33,154 nucleotides of DNA, taken from NCBI GenBank assembly GCA_021323955.1, contig JAJPKC010000568.1, positions 1-33,154 on the forward strand. Direction: 5' to 3'. The stretch comes from Oscillatoriales cyanobacterium Centralia_MAG_596. Its GTDB lineage: Bacteria; Cyanobacteriota; Cyanobacteriia; Leptolyngbyales; Leptolyngbyaceae. Numbering within the stretch: the first letter of the stretch is position 1; the number at the start of each line of letters is the position of its first letter. The notes beneath the pieces were generated by a model. The model saw nothing but the letters and a program-made list of their open reading frames with translations. It was not told the DNA's origin and made no database searches. Made by a program: the position numbers and the translations under genes. Shown piece after piece: positions 17,341-29,340 of this stretch.

Positions 17341-19278
17341 TCAGCGTTTGGGAAAGGTTGGTAAATCAACGGCAGCTAGCGATGCCAATTTCTTCGTAGA
17401 TCGCAATGGATACACAATTGGTGAGGGTGTTTTGGTCGCAAAGGACACGCTCGATGGTGTGGTCGCGGGTTCCGTCGCGAGGGGTTTGCCCGCGCTCACC
17501 ATTTCAAGCACTCGGTCTGAACCTGGACGATCGGACTCAGATTCGCCTGCTGGTGCAGTTTGCTTGAGCGGAACCAGGCGATCGCGCCATGTCCAGGTGA
17601 CTGGTTGAGAGCGGGTGCTCGTAACGGTCGAATCTGCTGCTGTCGCATCAACGCTGTCTGCATTGTGGTCAACACTCGCTGCTGTCGCAAACAGCGGCAA
17701 AATGGCTGATGGCTGAGTTGATCGAGCCACCGCTGAAGATGAAGACTGTGCCGTTGACAAGGGCATAGCGGCAATGGATGCGGGCTCAATTGCTGTCGCC
17801 TCACTTGCAGGCTCCTCACTTGCAGGACAGTCAACGGTTCCTTCACCAGACGTGACAGAACGCGCCGACTCCCCCTTTTCCAGGTGCCGTAGTGGGTCAA
17901 TCAGGTTAGCCAGGTCAGCCCAGAGTGGATCGGCGACACGTCCATCCGCTGCCGCGTCCGCTGTATCTATCACCAAGTTATCTGGCGAACTGAGTGAATC
18001 AGCCGCAGCCCGCTCAGCGCCTAAAAATGGACCGAGATCAAAAATTGCCCCGCCCTCAAGGGATGCCGTCATGGCATCGATCGACGGTTGGGCAACGTCA
18101 GGAAAAATAAGCTGCATTAGATCCGTCACAAACTGCGGATCATCAGGATTCAAAGGCCCTGGTTCATTACCACCGGCCGCGATCGCGTCTAAAGCCGAGT
18201 GCTCACCAGCTGTCACATCAGCTGATCCCACGACACTCCACGGTGCCGTCCCAGCGTCGCTGACAGGAGACGTCTGCTCTGGCGCGGCAGGCTGTTCTGA
18301 CTGCATAAATGCCGATTTAAAGAACTCGGTCTGACGCTCAGCCCCCCCGCCAATCGCTGATTGAGTCGTACTCACTGACCAGGGTTTTACCGGCTGATTC
18401 TTGGGCTTCAGCAAATCGCTGGTGGCTGGCAGTTCATCGGTCGCTTCGTCCGCAGCGTTAAATTCTAGCAGCACCTGACTATGGCTATAGGGCGACGGCA
18501 TCTCCAAACATTTCTCAAGGGCTGCTTTAAACTGCAGCGTTTGTTGCTGTTGACGGTGCAACCGCATCCGTAAGTCACGACACGTATTTTCGACTTGGAG
18601 CACTTGTTGCACTTGCTCGTTGTACCGCTGTTGGGTAAGCGCACAGTCTCGCTCCAAATGAGCAATGCGCTCCTGACTACTGGACAACTGTTCGGTGAGT
18701 GTTTCGACTAAAATCTGCTGCCGTTGAGTGGCCTGATGAGACAGCTCTAGCTCCTGAAAAAGCTGTTCCAACCGGGCCTGAGCACTCCCTGCATCCGCTG
18801 CCGGACTGGCTAATTCAGCAGCAGCGACCGACGCGACCGAGTTCGTGAGGGTGCGGGTTGCCTCCAACTGCGACTCAATCTGGTGTTGAATGAGGTCATG
18901 TTCGAGTTGCGATAGTCGATCGCGCAAGAGCGCGTTTTCCTGCTGTAGCTGCTCAATAAGCGTTGTCGTGGCGGCAGGTTCAGCCGTGCTTGCGCCAAAG
19001 TTGGCGGCCGTAGGGCTGATACTTGCGTCACTGTAATGAATGACCCCTGGACGCCGGGACGGTTCCAGCTCATTTGAATCAGACGGCGCAGCTTGAGCCT
19101 GTGGGATCGCATCAATGCTGATTGCACCTGGAAACGCGATCGTCTGCCAACCGTCATCCCCTGCTTGACCACCGGATGCTGTGGCCGCATCAGTGCCAGC
19201 AGAAGGAGTCGGTTCATCAACTGGCTGCATCGCTGCGGGTAGACCAGATTCGTTGTTCGAGCTGTCAGCTTCACTCAT
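17341..19278 (-). CDS. Large Ala/Ser/Thr-rich protein with central coiled coil, unknown function
   Basis: A 645-residue acidic protein rich in A, S, T, D and P. A disordered N-terminus leads into predicted coiled coil at about 105-260 (LIEQLQQENALLRDRLSQLE; later LVETLTEQLSSSQERIAHLE). That coil ends in a conserved-looking block CRDLRMRLHRQQQQTLQFKA followed by ALEKCLEMPSP. Then come roughly 330 low-complexity residues and a short ordered-looking C-terminus (SPIVYPLRSTKKL, ending VDLPTFPKR). I associate the RLHRQQ..TLQFKAALEKCL block with cyanobacterial hypothetical proteins; no function is known to me. Start: the second in-frame ATG (19278) is chosen because AGGA lies about 9 bases before it; the first ATG (19287) abuts that AGGA. 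Confidence 0.75.
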   Translation of the reverse strand: MSEADSSNNESGLPAAMQPVDEPTPSAGTDAATASGGQAGDDGWQTIAFPGAISIDAIPQAQAAPSDSNELEPSRRPGVIHYSDASISPTAANFGASTAEPAATTTLIEQLQQENALLRDRLSQLEHDLIQHQIESQLEATRTLTNSVASVAAAELASPAADAGSAQARLEQLFQELELSHQATQRQQILVETLTEQLSSSQERIAHLERDCALTQQRYNEQVQQVLQVENTCRDLRMRLHRQQQQTLQFKAALEKCLEMPSPYSHSQVLLEFNAADEATDELPATSDLLKPKNQPVKPWSVSTTQSAIGGGAERQTEFFKSAFMQSEQPAAPEQTSPVSDAGTAPWSVVGSADVTAGEHSALDAIAAGGNEPGPLNPDDPQFVTDLMQLIFPDVAQPSIDAMTASLEGGAIFDLGPFLGAERAAADSLSSPDNLVIDTADAAADGRVADPLWADLANLIDPLRHLEKGESARSVTSGEGTVDCPASEEPASEATAIEPASIAAMPLSTAQSSSSAVARSTQPSAILPLFATAASVDHNADSVDATAADSTVTSTRSQPVTWTWRDRLVPLKQTAPAGESESDRPGSDRVLEMVSAGKPLATEPATTPSSVSFATKTPSPIVYPLRSTKKLASLAAVDLPTFPKR

Positions 19279-19844
19279 GGCTGTCATCCTAAAAGTTGGC
19301 TAATCCAGGAAGGGCTTACCTCAGCGCAGATTGCGCGCTATTCATCATATATCCGGTTTGCAAAATTGAGCGCGATCCAATTCAATTTTCTGATTTGAGC
19401 AATGATTCTCAAAACTCTGCTGCAGCTGCGTTTGGCGCTGAGCATCTCAATGTCGTACCACAGATCGCCCAACTTCAAGGATTTTGTAAAGCAACTACAC
19501 ATAATACCACCGACACATAATACACTGAGAGCGATTCACGTTAGCTCTAGTCAGAAAGTTGAGAACACCGGCCAAGGCCAACCCACATAGCATATCTAGC
19601 TTTTTTGACGTGCTGTTGCCGCTGGCTGGCTCAAAAACGGTTATAGTGAGCAACCAGTAGCTGGCTGAAGCTATGCTGTGACGCCGTTTATCGAAACATC
19701 CGCCCGCAGATCCCATCGCCGTCTCGCGAATAGTATGAAATCTTTGTAAATGGATGGCGTTGCTGGCTGCATTCGTTAACACTTTAGAAGTTGCTAATTT
19801 TGGTGTCGCCGATTCCCTTTGGAGCGATCTGCCAGGTTAAACCA
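19279..19844. other. Divergent intergenic region, 566 bp, no gene seen
   Basis: Lies between the coiled-coil protein gene (minus) and the cyanoexosortase gene (plus) and should contain both promoters. Short frames in it have no protein-like composition, and no RNA gene or strong hairpin was found. The 3' end carries GCCAGG shortly before the exosortase ATG. Confidence 0.6.
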
Positions 19845-20720
19845 ATGTCGGACACGTTGACTCGTCTTCAAAAAGCAGAATTCTGGCTGTGCAGTACCGT
19901 GGCCGCGTTGGTGGCGGTGCATCTCACCTTGCTGGGCCGCGTTGACAACCCCGACCTATCGGAAGAGCTGTTTGCGACCAGCCTGCTGCTATGGGTAGCA
20001 GTCGGCTTTTTAGTTTGGGAACGGCGACAAACGCTGCGGTTGCAAAGTGGCGCGATCGCCAGTCTGATTGGTGGTGGGTTACTGCTGGCGCTGCTGCTGC
20101 TCAGTACGTCGCTGCCAGCATCCGGTTCCTTCTTCAGAAGTTTTCCATTTGTAGCGGTATTAGGGTTGGGGCTGTTGGCCTCCGGTCTACGAGGACTGGT
20201 GCAGTACTGGAAAGAACTCGTCATTTTTGGTCTGCTGCCGCTCAATCCACTCTTCCGATTGGGGTTAGAACTCATTAACCTGCCGAAATTAACGGCACAG
20301 GCGGCAACCTTTATGCTCTGGTACTCCGGGTTTGATATCAAGCGGGAAGGGTTGTCGCTGCTGTTGCCAACCGGTAGAGTCGATGTCTATGGCGCGTGTT
20401 CTGGTGTCCACAACATGCTCCAGATGTTTTACATTGCCGTGCTTTTTGTGATGATGTTTCCACTTCGATCGGTGCTGCAGCAAGTGTTTTGTGTCGGGTT
20501 AGCAGTGCTGATTGGGTTTACCGTCAATGCGGCACGGGTAGCCCTGATGGCCGTACTGGTCGCATTCTCACAAAAAAGCGCCTTTGAATACTGGCACACT
20601 GGTAATGGCTCGTTAATTTTTGCGGCGATCGCGGTGGGTCTGTTTGGCGCGATCGGCTGGTTTTGCTTTCTTCGTCCCCCATCCCCCATTTCGGATGCAG
20701 AAACCCCTTCCAATCGCTAA
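19845..20720 (+). CDS. crtA: Cyanoexosortase A (exosortase/archaeosortase family)
   Basis: Membrane cysteine transpeptidase that recognises PEP-CTERM sorting tags on exported proteins. The 291 residues contain eight or so hydrophobic helices and the family triad: C185 in VYGACSGVHNML, R231 in VNAARVALMAV and H251 in EYWHTGNGSLIF. The PTGRVDVYGACSGV context and the length fit the cyanobacterial subfamily (cyanoexosortase A, NCBI name crtA; unrelated to the carotenoid gene of the same symbol). Start MSDTLTRLQK at 19845; the upstream extension to 19791 is not needed. Overlaps the next gene by 26 bases. No PEP-CTERM substrate is in the window. Confidence 0.88.
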   Translation: MSDTLTRLQKAEFWLCSTVAALVAVHLTLLGRVDNPDLSEELFATSLLLWVAVGFLVWERRQTLRLQSGAIASLIGGGLLLALLLLSTSLPASGSFFRSFPFVAVLGLGLLASGLRGLVQYWKELVIFGLLPLNPLFRLGLELINLPKLTAQAATFMLWYSGFDIKREGLSLLLPTGRVDVYGACSGVHNMLQMFYIAVLFVMMFPLRSVLQQVFCVGLAVLIGFTVNAARVALMAVLVAFSQKSAFEYWHTGNGSLIFAAIAVGLFGAIGWFCFLRPPSPISDAETPSNR

Positions 20721-21378
20721 CGTTTGGCAATCCATCCGGTTAGTGCTGCTCATGCTGATCTGCGGTAGTGCACTCTTTGTGATGGGCAAGGCGCTCGTGA
20801 CACCCAGGACGAAAGCCGCGCCGCCACCCTACGCTCTACCAACCAACGTGTCGTTACCCGACTGGCAGACAGTCAGTAGCGCACCGCTGCCGCCGATTCC
20901 AGAATCGATCGCCAGCCGCCAGTACGAATATCGGCACGGCACAAAATCTGTCCATGTCGAAATGCGCTACATGCTAGGTGACGGGGATGTGAATCGCTTT
21001 TTGTTCATCTTCACTCCCATTCGACAGGGCAACGTGCGCCTCGTCATTAAGCATCAGTCCAGGGTCGGATTTTACGGCGTACTTCCTGATCGAGGACGCG
21101 CCTATCTCAGCGCCTGCATTAATCCACGCGGCGAAAGTACTGTCACAGAGCATCAGTTTGCCCAAAACCGTCACGCCTATGATCTCAAAGCGGCCCGTGT
21201 CTTGCCCTGGCTGTTGGGGCAACAGCCGCTCCTTGATCGGCGCTGTTTGTGGACGCTCATGTCGGTGCCGCTCCCAACTGCATCCGACTCAGCCGCCCTT
21301 ACAGAAGCGTACGAATCGTTAGAAAATGCCTGGTTTGCCTGGTATGACTGGTGGCAGCCACATTTTCCACCAGTCTGA
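20695..21378 (+). CDS. Cyanoexosortase A system-associated protein
   Basis: Membrane-anchored partner protein regularly encoded next to cyanoexosortase A, resembling EpsI-type companions; its biochemical role is unknown. Starting at MQKPLPIANVW (20695), the 227-residue protein has one N-terminal hydrophobic helix (about 14-33, LVLLMLICGSALFVMGKAL) and an extracytoplasmic domain: NVSLPDWQTVSSAPLPP, then YRHGTKSVHVEMRYMLGDGDV and later RAYLSACINPRGESTVT. The 26-base overlap with the exosortase stop implies translational coupling. The frame extends upstream to 20620 but lies inside the exosortase gene; the 20695 start gives a normal N-terminus. Confidence 0.85.
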   Translation: MQKPLPIANVWQSIRLVLLMLICGSALFVMGKALVTPRTKAAPPPYALPTNVSLPDWQTVSSAPLPPIPESIASRQYEYRHGTKSVHVEMRYMLGDGDVNRFLFIFTPIRQGNVRLVIKHQSRVGFYGVLPDRGRAYLSACINPRGESTVTEHQFAQNRHAYDLKAARVLPWLLGQQPLLDRRCLWTLMSVPLPTASDSAALTEAYESLENAWFAWYDWWQPHFPPV

Positions 21379-21517
21379 GACAGAACTGGGTGAATTAACG
21401 GCAACGCCTGCATGTAGGGTGGAATAGAATAAGCGATCGCCCCTTGACCCGATCGCCCCCGCTCGGGTTGAAATTGACTCTCAATTGCCCCATTGTATCG
21501 AAGGAACCGCCAGGGTT

Positions 21518-22192
21518 ATGGCTGAATCGACAACTGACAATCGGTCTAAATATAGGTTTCGCTGGGTTGGCTATGGTCTGCTGGCCTATGCCCTGATGGA
21601 CGTTATCCAGGTCTTGTATCCCCCCCAATTTATGAACCCGGCCTGGGAGGTGCAGTCGATCGGTACCCTTGTCGAACGCGTGGTCGTGCCGCTGCTGGGC
21701 ATGGCGCTGGTATTCTTCGGTGAGTTCTACGATCGCACCAGACTCGAAAAGATTCTGCTCAAGGTGCTGTCCTGGCTTTGCCTGGGACTGACGATTGCGT
21801 TTCTCCTCGGTATTCCCCTGGTTGTCTTTGGTACCGCCCGCCTGGACTTTCAAAATGACCAGCAGATCAATCGTCAGGCGGAGCAACAGCTACTGAAACT
21901 CAGCAAAGTCGAAAGCCAGTTGCGCCAGGGGAGCACCAGCGATATCCAGGCACTTGCTACTGAAGCAGGCATCCCAGTCGCCCCAGCAAAAGACCCCCAG
22001 GCACTACGGTCTGATCTGCTGTCGCGACTTGGCAACTTCCGCGCCCAGGTTCAATCCAAAATTGATGAAACCCGCACAGCGCAAAAGCAAACGCTGTTTA
22101 AGAATTCAATTAAATGGAACATTGGCGCGTTGCTGGCCAGTAGCCTATTCTTCATTTTATGGAAAAGTACCGACTGGGCCAGACGTCCCTAA
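21518..22192 (+). CDS. HpsJ-like membrane protein, cyanoexosortase A-associated
   Basis: The 224-residue protein has three N-terminal hydrophobic helices (about 17-35, 50-67, 80-105), a helical soluble middle with a probable coiled coil (QINRQAEQQLLKLSKVESQL; later LRSDLLSRLGNFRAQVQSK) and a C-terminal helix (about 198-215, IGALLASSLFFILW). This matches the HpsJ-like family, whose founding member acts in hormogonium polysaccharide secretion in Nostoc punctiforme and whose relatives occur beside cyanoexosortase genes. MAESTTDNRS at 21518 is preferred over the upstream in-frame start at 21485. It follows the associated protein by 139 bases on the same strand and probably shares its pathway. Confidence 0.8.
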   Translation: MAESTTDNRSKYRFRWVGYGLLAYALMDVIQVLYPPQFMNPAWEVQSIGTLVERVVVPLLGMALVFFGEFYDRTRLEKILLKVLSWLCLGLTIAFLLGIPLVVFGTARLDFQNDQQINRQAEQQLLKLSKVESQLRQGSTSDIQALATEAGIPVAPAKDPQALRSDLLSRLGNFRAQVQSKIDETRTAQKQTLFKNSIKWNIGALLASSLFFILWKSTDWARRP

Positions 22193-22436
22193 TCAGCAGC
22201 TTGTCCGATACCGATGACTAGAGCCGATTCAAGACACCGCCGTTGCAAATTCCACAATCGCTCTCATCCCCCAACCCTGCTTTCCCTGGGGCGAAGGGCG
22301 CATGAACAGCGCAAAGCCCTCACCCCACGGCCAGGAACGGGCTTAAAGCCTGCAGCAGGCAAGAAAGGGCGAGAGCAAATGAGGCGCTTGCACACAGTCG
22401 GTTAGCGGCGATGCGTCAGCGAAGAGTTACGTTCTA
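22193..22436. other. Spacer between the HpsJ-like gene and prk, with C/G-rich dispersed-repeat look
   Basis: Convergent gap of 244 bases. The stretch around 22262-22350 (CCCCCAACCCTGC, CCCTGGGG, CCTCACCCCACGG) resembles the C-rich dispersed repeats seen between cyanobacterial genes, but no second copy is in the window. Confidence 0.35.
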
Positions 22437-23441
22437 TTACGCTCTGACAGCGATTTTGGCTTCTTTTGCTGTCAGTCGTTCGTAGGTTGCCCGCATTTTC
22501 AACCCTGTCAACACCTGGAACAACCCCGTGCCATTAGTTGAGCCAGGATATTCGCGATGGTGGAGCAGCAGTTCGGTCAATTCACCGTTGTACTTCGCCG
22601 ATGTCTGGCTGAGATGCTGCTCGATGTAAATGACTTCCTCGAGCTTGTCAAACTGACCATCGACCTCCAGCACAGAGACGCTATGCCCGTAGTAAACATC
22701 GGGGCCGTAATGCATCCGAATACCGGGGTAGGAGCAGGTGAGCTTGCGTCCGCAGGGAATCCAATCGATCGTCGATCCCTCATCAAAGAGATATGCGGGC
22801 TCAAAGCCTTCGACCCCATCCCGCTGGATCATTTGGACGCGAAGCACCTTGCGCTCTTTGTCATCTTTGATCAGCTGGGTAGGCAGCACCTGAATGACCA
22901 CATCAGCAAACTCTTTTTGGGGATCGATGTAGGCTTTGAAGTCTGGACGACGGGCATTAATCGCCGCCAAAACGTCCTCGTAGGTATGTCCCCGCTCAGA
23001 CATATCGCGCTGAATCTTCCAGGCAATCTTTACCTCATCGCTAATATCGAGGTAAACGCTGAAATCAAGAAGGCTACGGACACGCTCATCGTAGAGCGGA
23101 TGCAACCCTTCAATCACGATGATGTGATTAGGCTCAATACGTTCTGGTGGATCAATTAGACCAGTCTCATGGTTATAGATGGGCTTGTTGATCGTTTCAC
23201 CGTGCTTCAGGGCTTTGATCTGCTCGTACATCAGATCAAAGTTGTTGGCGCGTGGATCAAGAGCGGTGATGCCGGTTTCCTTGCGCTGCTTCCGGTCCAG
23301 ACTGTGGTAGTCGTCCAGGCAGATTACCGTCACGAAATCTTCCCCAAACAAGTCGGTTAATCGGCGCAGAAAGGTGGATTTACCGCACCCGGAATCTCCG
23401 GCAACGCCGATCAGAACCACGCGGTCTGGCTTAATGGTCAT
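22437..23441 (-). CDS. prk: Phosphoribulokinase
   Basis: Calvin-cycle kinase making ribulose-1,5-bisphosphate from ribulose-5-phosphate and ATP. The 334 residues are of the cyanobacterial/plant type: P-loop GDSGCGKST (15-23), then VICLDDYHSLDR, TALDPRANNFDLMYEQ, VIEGLHPLYDERV and RDMSERGHTYEDVLAAI. Regulatory cysteines are C19 (in the P-loop) and C41, plus the C-terminal pair C230 and C236 (PCGRKLTC), as expected for thioredoxin control and assembly with GAPDH and CP12. It is divergent from petH across a 591-base spacer. Identification is firm. Confidence 0.97.
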   Translation of the reverse strand: MTIKPDRVVLIGVAGDSGCGKSTFLRRLTDLFGEDFVTVICLDDYHSLDRKQRKETGITALDPRANNFDLMYEQIKALKHGETINKPIYNHETGLIDPPERIEPNHIIVIEGLHPLYDERVRSLLDFSVYLDISDEVKIAWKIQRDMSERGHTYEDVLAAINARRPDFKAYIDPQKEFADVVIQVLPTQLIKDDKERKVLRVQMIQRDGVEGFEPAYLFDEGSTIDWIPCGRKLTCSYPGIRMHYGPDVYYGHSVSVLEVDGQFDKLEEVIYIEQHLSQTSAKYNGELTELLLHHREYPGSTNGTGLFQVLTGLKMRATYERLTAKEAKIAVRA

Positions 23442-25274
<1,833 letters not shown>

Positions 25275-25298
25275 CGATCGCGCCGTGATTCGCTTTGG

Positions 25299-25335
25299 AA
25301 AAAGCAGGTAGACCGTTACGGTCTACCTGCTTTTT
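25299..25335. terminator. Strong terminator between petH and exbD
   Basis: GCAGGTAGACCG (25304-25315) pairs perfectly with CGGTCTACCTGC (25319-25330) around TTA. A5 (25299-25303) precedes it and T5 (25331-25335) follows, so it works on both strands and suits the convergent arrangement. Confidence 0.93.
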
Positions 25336-25510
25336 GTGCTGGGATCGCGGTTGCTATTCAGTGCATAACAGCCGCGAGTCAGAAAGCTAACTCCGACTGA
25401 ATGCCGTCGCTCGCTGCTGCTTAATGACCAGAGCTATCGCTTGTCCCCAGCCTGGAAGATCTCGGATCTACACGTCAGTGGCGCAATTAGCGATCGTCGC
25501 CTGACATTGA

Positions 25511-26119
25511 TTAAGGCATAACGGGTTTAGATGGCGAAGGCTCCAGGGGTGCCGCACCGGGCGGTTGGCCTTCCACGGTAGGAGACTGAGTCGATCCGGG
25601 ATTCAGCGGCCCTACGTTCGATGGCTGAGTTGGCGAAGGCGTGGCAAAGATATTGAATGGGTCGGTCGTCGGGCTTGGTACTGGTGCAGGCGTGAGTCCA
25701 GGTGTGGCATTGGCATCGGCGGGCTGCGTCGCCAGCGCCACACGATCGCCACCGACCTGACGCATCAAATCCAGCACCTGCACTACATCGTTATAGAACG
25801 CGGTCTGCGATGCGTTTAACACCAGTAATCCATCTGGATTCTTCTGTCGATAGTTTTGTAGCTGTTGATAAAGCTGTGAGCGATCGACAAATTGCTTGTC
25901 AACAAATGTTTGCCCGGTGGAGTTTACTGTGACAACCAACATCTGGCGCATTTGTGGGACACCAGTGCTCGCTTTCGGTAAATCAATGCTGATGCCTTGC
26001 TGACGAGTCAACTGTAGCGCTGCCAGAATAAAGAATGTCAGCACACAAAAAATCACATCGATAAGCGGAATAATTTGAATTTGTACTTCTTCGGGTGGAG
26101 AATCAAGATTAATTTTCAT
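25511..26119 (-). CDS. exbD: ExbD/TolR family protein with a long proline-rich tail
   Basis: Proton-channel partner of the energy-transducing ExbB-ExbD (or TolQ-TolR) complex. The 202 residues start MKINLDSPPEEVQIQIIPLIDVIF, where D21 in the transmembrane segment (about 16-36) is the expected proton-carrying aspartate. The periplasmic domain ends near residue 135 (LMRQVGGDRVALATQP). About 65 more residues rich in P, T and S follow (TPAPVPSPTTDP to PSKPVMP), beyond the usual ~135-145 aa. ExbB is encoded 154 bases upstream on the same strand. No TonB is visible in the window. Confidence 0.88.
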   Translation of the reverse strand: MKINLDSPPEEVQIQIIPLIDVIFCVLTFFILAALQLTRQQGISIDLPKASTGVPQMRQMLVVTVNSTGQTFVDKQFVDRSQLYQQLQNYRQKNPDGLLVLNASQTAFYNDVVQVLDLMRQVGGDRVALATQPADANATPGLTPAPVPSPTTDPFNIFATPSPTQPSNVGPLNPGSTQSPTVEGQPPGAAPLEPSPSKPVMP

Positions 26120-26273
26120 TAGTCACAGTCCCATCGTCCCTAACATCAATCACTGTCCTAATTTGCTTCAAGCAAATATTCATCCGCTGGCCACACAATG
26201 GATCTCGAATGGTTGTGCTCGCCTTATCCAACCGACAGTCTTCTGACCGACACCCCGGCGATCGCGCTCGTGA

Positions 26274-26963
26274 TCAAGGCTTTGCGACTTCGGTTTCGTC
26301 TGCATTCATGCTTGCACCCGTCTTTGACAGGTCACTCCCGTGGTGCAACCAGCGCTGACGATACAGCAATTCCAATTCATTTCCCGCTTTCCGAAATACT
26401 TTAATTTGATTGAACAAAAACCCTTGAAACAATCGGTAGAACGCCAAACTAATAATGGCAACGACAAGACCGATCGCCGTCGCAACCAGTGCTTCGCCAA
26501 TACCGTTCGTCACACCAGCGGTAGAGGCTGTACCAATATCACCGAGTCGAATTGATCCTAATGACACGATCAGCCCGAATACCGTACCGAGCAGGCCCAG
26601 TAAGGGAGCCAGCGCAATCACCGCTTCCAGAACCTTATCACCACGCCGCATCGAAGCTAACTCATCATCTGCTGCCGCTTCAAGCGCCAACCGAAATAAA
26701 TCCGGATCCGGGTCTTTGAGCTGCAATGGACTGTAGAGAAACCGTCCAATTGGCTGTTCGTAGGCCTGTCTGGCAATTTCTGCTGCCGTTGACCAGTCAC
26801 GACGGGCAGAATCCAGCACCCGATTCACAATTTCTTGCTCTTTTGTCAGCACGCTAGACCAAAACCATAGTCGCTCAATAATGACACTGAGCGAGAGGAC
26901 TGAGAGAAAAAGCAAAGGCACGATAACGGCCCAACTTCTCTGAAAAACTTCCGCAAAATTCAC
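26274..26963 (-). CDS. exbB: MotA/TolQ/ExbB proton channel family protein
   Basis: Membrane channel subunit that uses the proton gradient with ExbD to power outer-membrane transport or envelope functions. In 229 residues there are three hydrophobic helices: about 10-33 ([20 protein letters not shown]), 112-132 ([20 protein letters not shown]) and 155-176. The family signature [16 protein letters not shown] and the [17 protein letters not shown] pattern are present. It precedes exbD by 154 bases and is likely cotranscribed. The gene is divergent from the DUF1232 gene. Confidence 0.9.
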   Translation of the reverse strand: MNFAEVFQRSWAVIVPLLFLSVLSLSVIIERLWFWSSVLTKEQEIVNRVLDSARRDWSTAAEIARQAYEQPIGRFLYSPLQLKDPDPDLFRLALEAAADDELASMRRGDKVLEAVIALAPLLGLLGTVFGLIVSLGSIRLGDIGTASTAGVTNGIGEALVATAIGLVVAIISLAFYRLFQGFLFNQIKVFRKAGNELELLYRQRWLHHGSDLSKTGASMNADETEVAKP

Positions 26964-27350
26964 AGCCTATACCGTCCTCCATACGTTCGCATCCCCACAA
27001 CCGATTTGTTAGCCGTGGCTATGAGGCTACTTAATTTTAGAGACATAGAACCTCATTCAAGCAAACTGGTGAACTTCAGTCAAAATTAGGTTAATCGCCG
27101 TCAAAATCAAGCAGAATGCTGCCGCGCGTCGCTACAACACCCATGAGCCTCCACAACAGCGTCTGATCAACGCCTCCTATCCTGTGCGTGGAAGACGACC
27201 GTCAACACGATCAGTACGCTGACTGACGCATCCCCCACAGGTCGATCGCCAGACCGTACTCAAGCTCTCCCAAACCCAGGGAGGATATCCACACCGGAAC
27301 TGCTTCAGGCGATCTGCCAGTATTTAAGTGTAGCTGTAAGGGAAATTGCA
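26964..27350. other. Intergenic region, 387 bp, no gene seen
   Basis: Separates exbB (minus) from the DUF1232 gene (plus). I see no RNA gene or clear repeat. AAGGGA shortly before 27351 supplies the downstream ribosome site. Confidence 0.6.
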
Positions 27351-27659
27351 ATGAAAGATTCAATCGTAACCTGGTATCGCAATATCATTCGTAATCCTAA
27401 ATATCGCTGGTGGATTATCGGTGGTTCGCTGCTTTACCTGTTAAGCCCCATTGATATTTCACCCGACTTTATCCCGATCGTGGGCTGGATTGATGATGGC
27501 TTGATTGCGACCCTTTTGGTTGCGGAACTGTCAACTTGGGCGCTGGATCGACTCAAAGCTCGTAAAGGTGAAACCCCTGTAGAAACACCAGAGCCGGTAG
27601 CCACAAACCTCAAATCTGACACAACGACCGTTGATGTAAATGCTGTATCGGCAGAGTAG
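27351..27659 (+). CDS. YkvA/DUF1232 family small membrane protein
   Basis: 102-residue protein of unknown function. The DUF1232 core is clear: NPKYRWWIIGGSLLYLLSPID then SPDFIPIVGWIDDGLIATLL, with the typical LSPIDxxPD(F/L)IPxxGxxDD pattern. Two hydrophobic stretches (about 19-36 and 47-62) suggest membrane association. The C-terminal 30 residues are polar and variable. AAGGGA lies about 8-9 bases before the ATG. Convergent with thiC. Confidence 0.88.
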   Translation: MKDSIVTWYRNIIRNPKYRWWIIGGSLLYLLSPIDISPDFIPIVGWIDDGLIATLLVAELSTWALDRLKARKGETPVETPEPVATNLKSDTTTVDVNAVSAE

Positions 27660-27713
27660 TGACTGGCGGATGGCCATTGAAGTAATCCAGGAAAGAGCTC
27701 AGGTGGAAAGCAG

Positions 27714-27747
27714 AAAGCAGGGATCGGGCTAGTGCCATCCCTGCTTT
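27714..27747. terminator. Bidirectional terminator between the DUF1232 gene and thiC
   Basis: AAAGCAGGGAT (27714-27724) is the inverse of ATCCCTGCTTT (27737-27747); the 12-base loop contains a further GGC/GCC pairing. TTTT ends the plus-strand side. It serves the plus-strand gene best and can also stop thiC transcripts. Confidence 0.85.
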
Positions 27748-27786
27748 TAGAGGTCCTGTGAACAGTTATTACAATTGGCGCTGCTG

Positions 27787-29258
<1,472 letters not shown>

Positions 29259-29340
29259 CTGCGATTCTATCACCCCTAGTCGAGAAGGGTGGAGGAGTTT
29301 CTAAAAATTGACGGTTCGTAGCAGTCTGTCGTATTGCCGC

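Noticed and set aside
17774-18334. Plus-strand 186-residue frame opposite the coiled-coil protein
   Set aside because: Ser/Ala-rich mirror of a low-complexity coding region; no independent support.
22557-23159. Plus-strand 200-residue frame opposite prk
   Set aside because: Antisense shadow of a certain gene.
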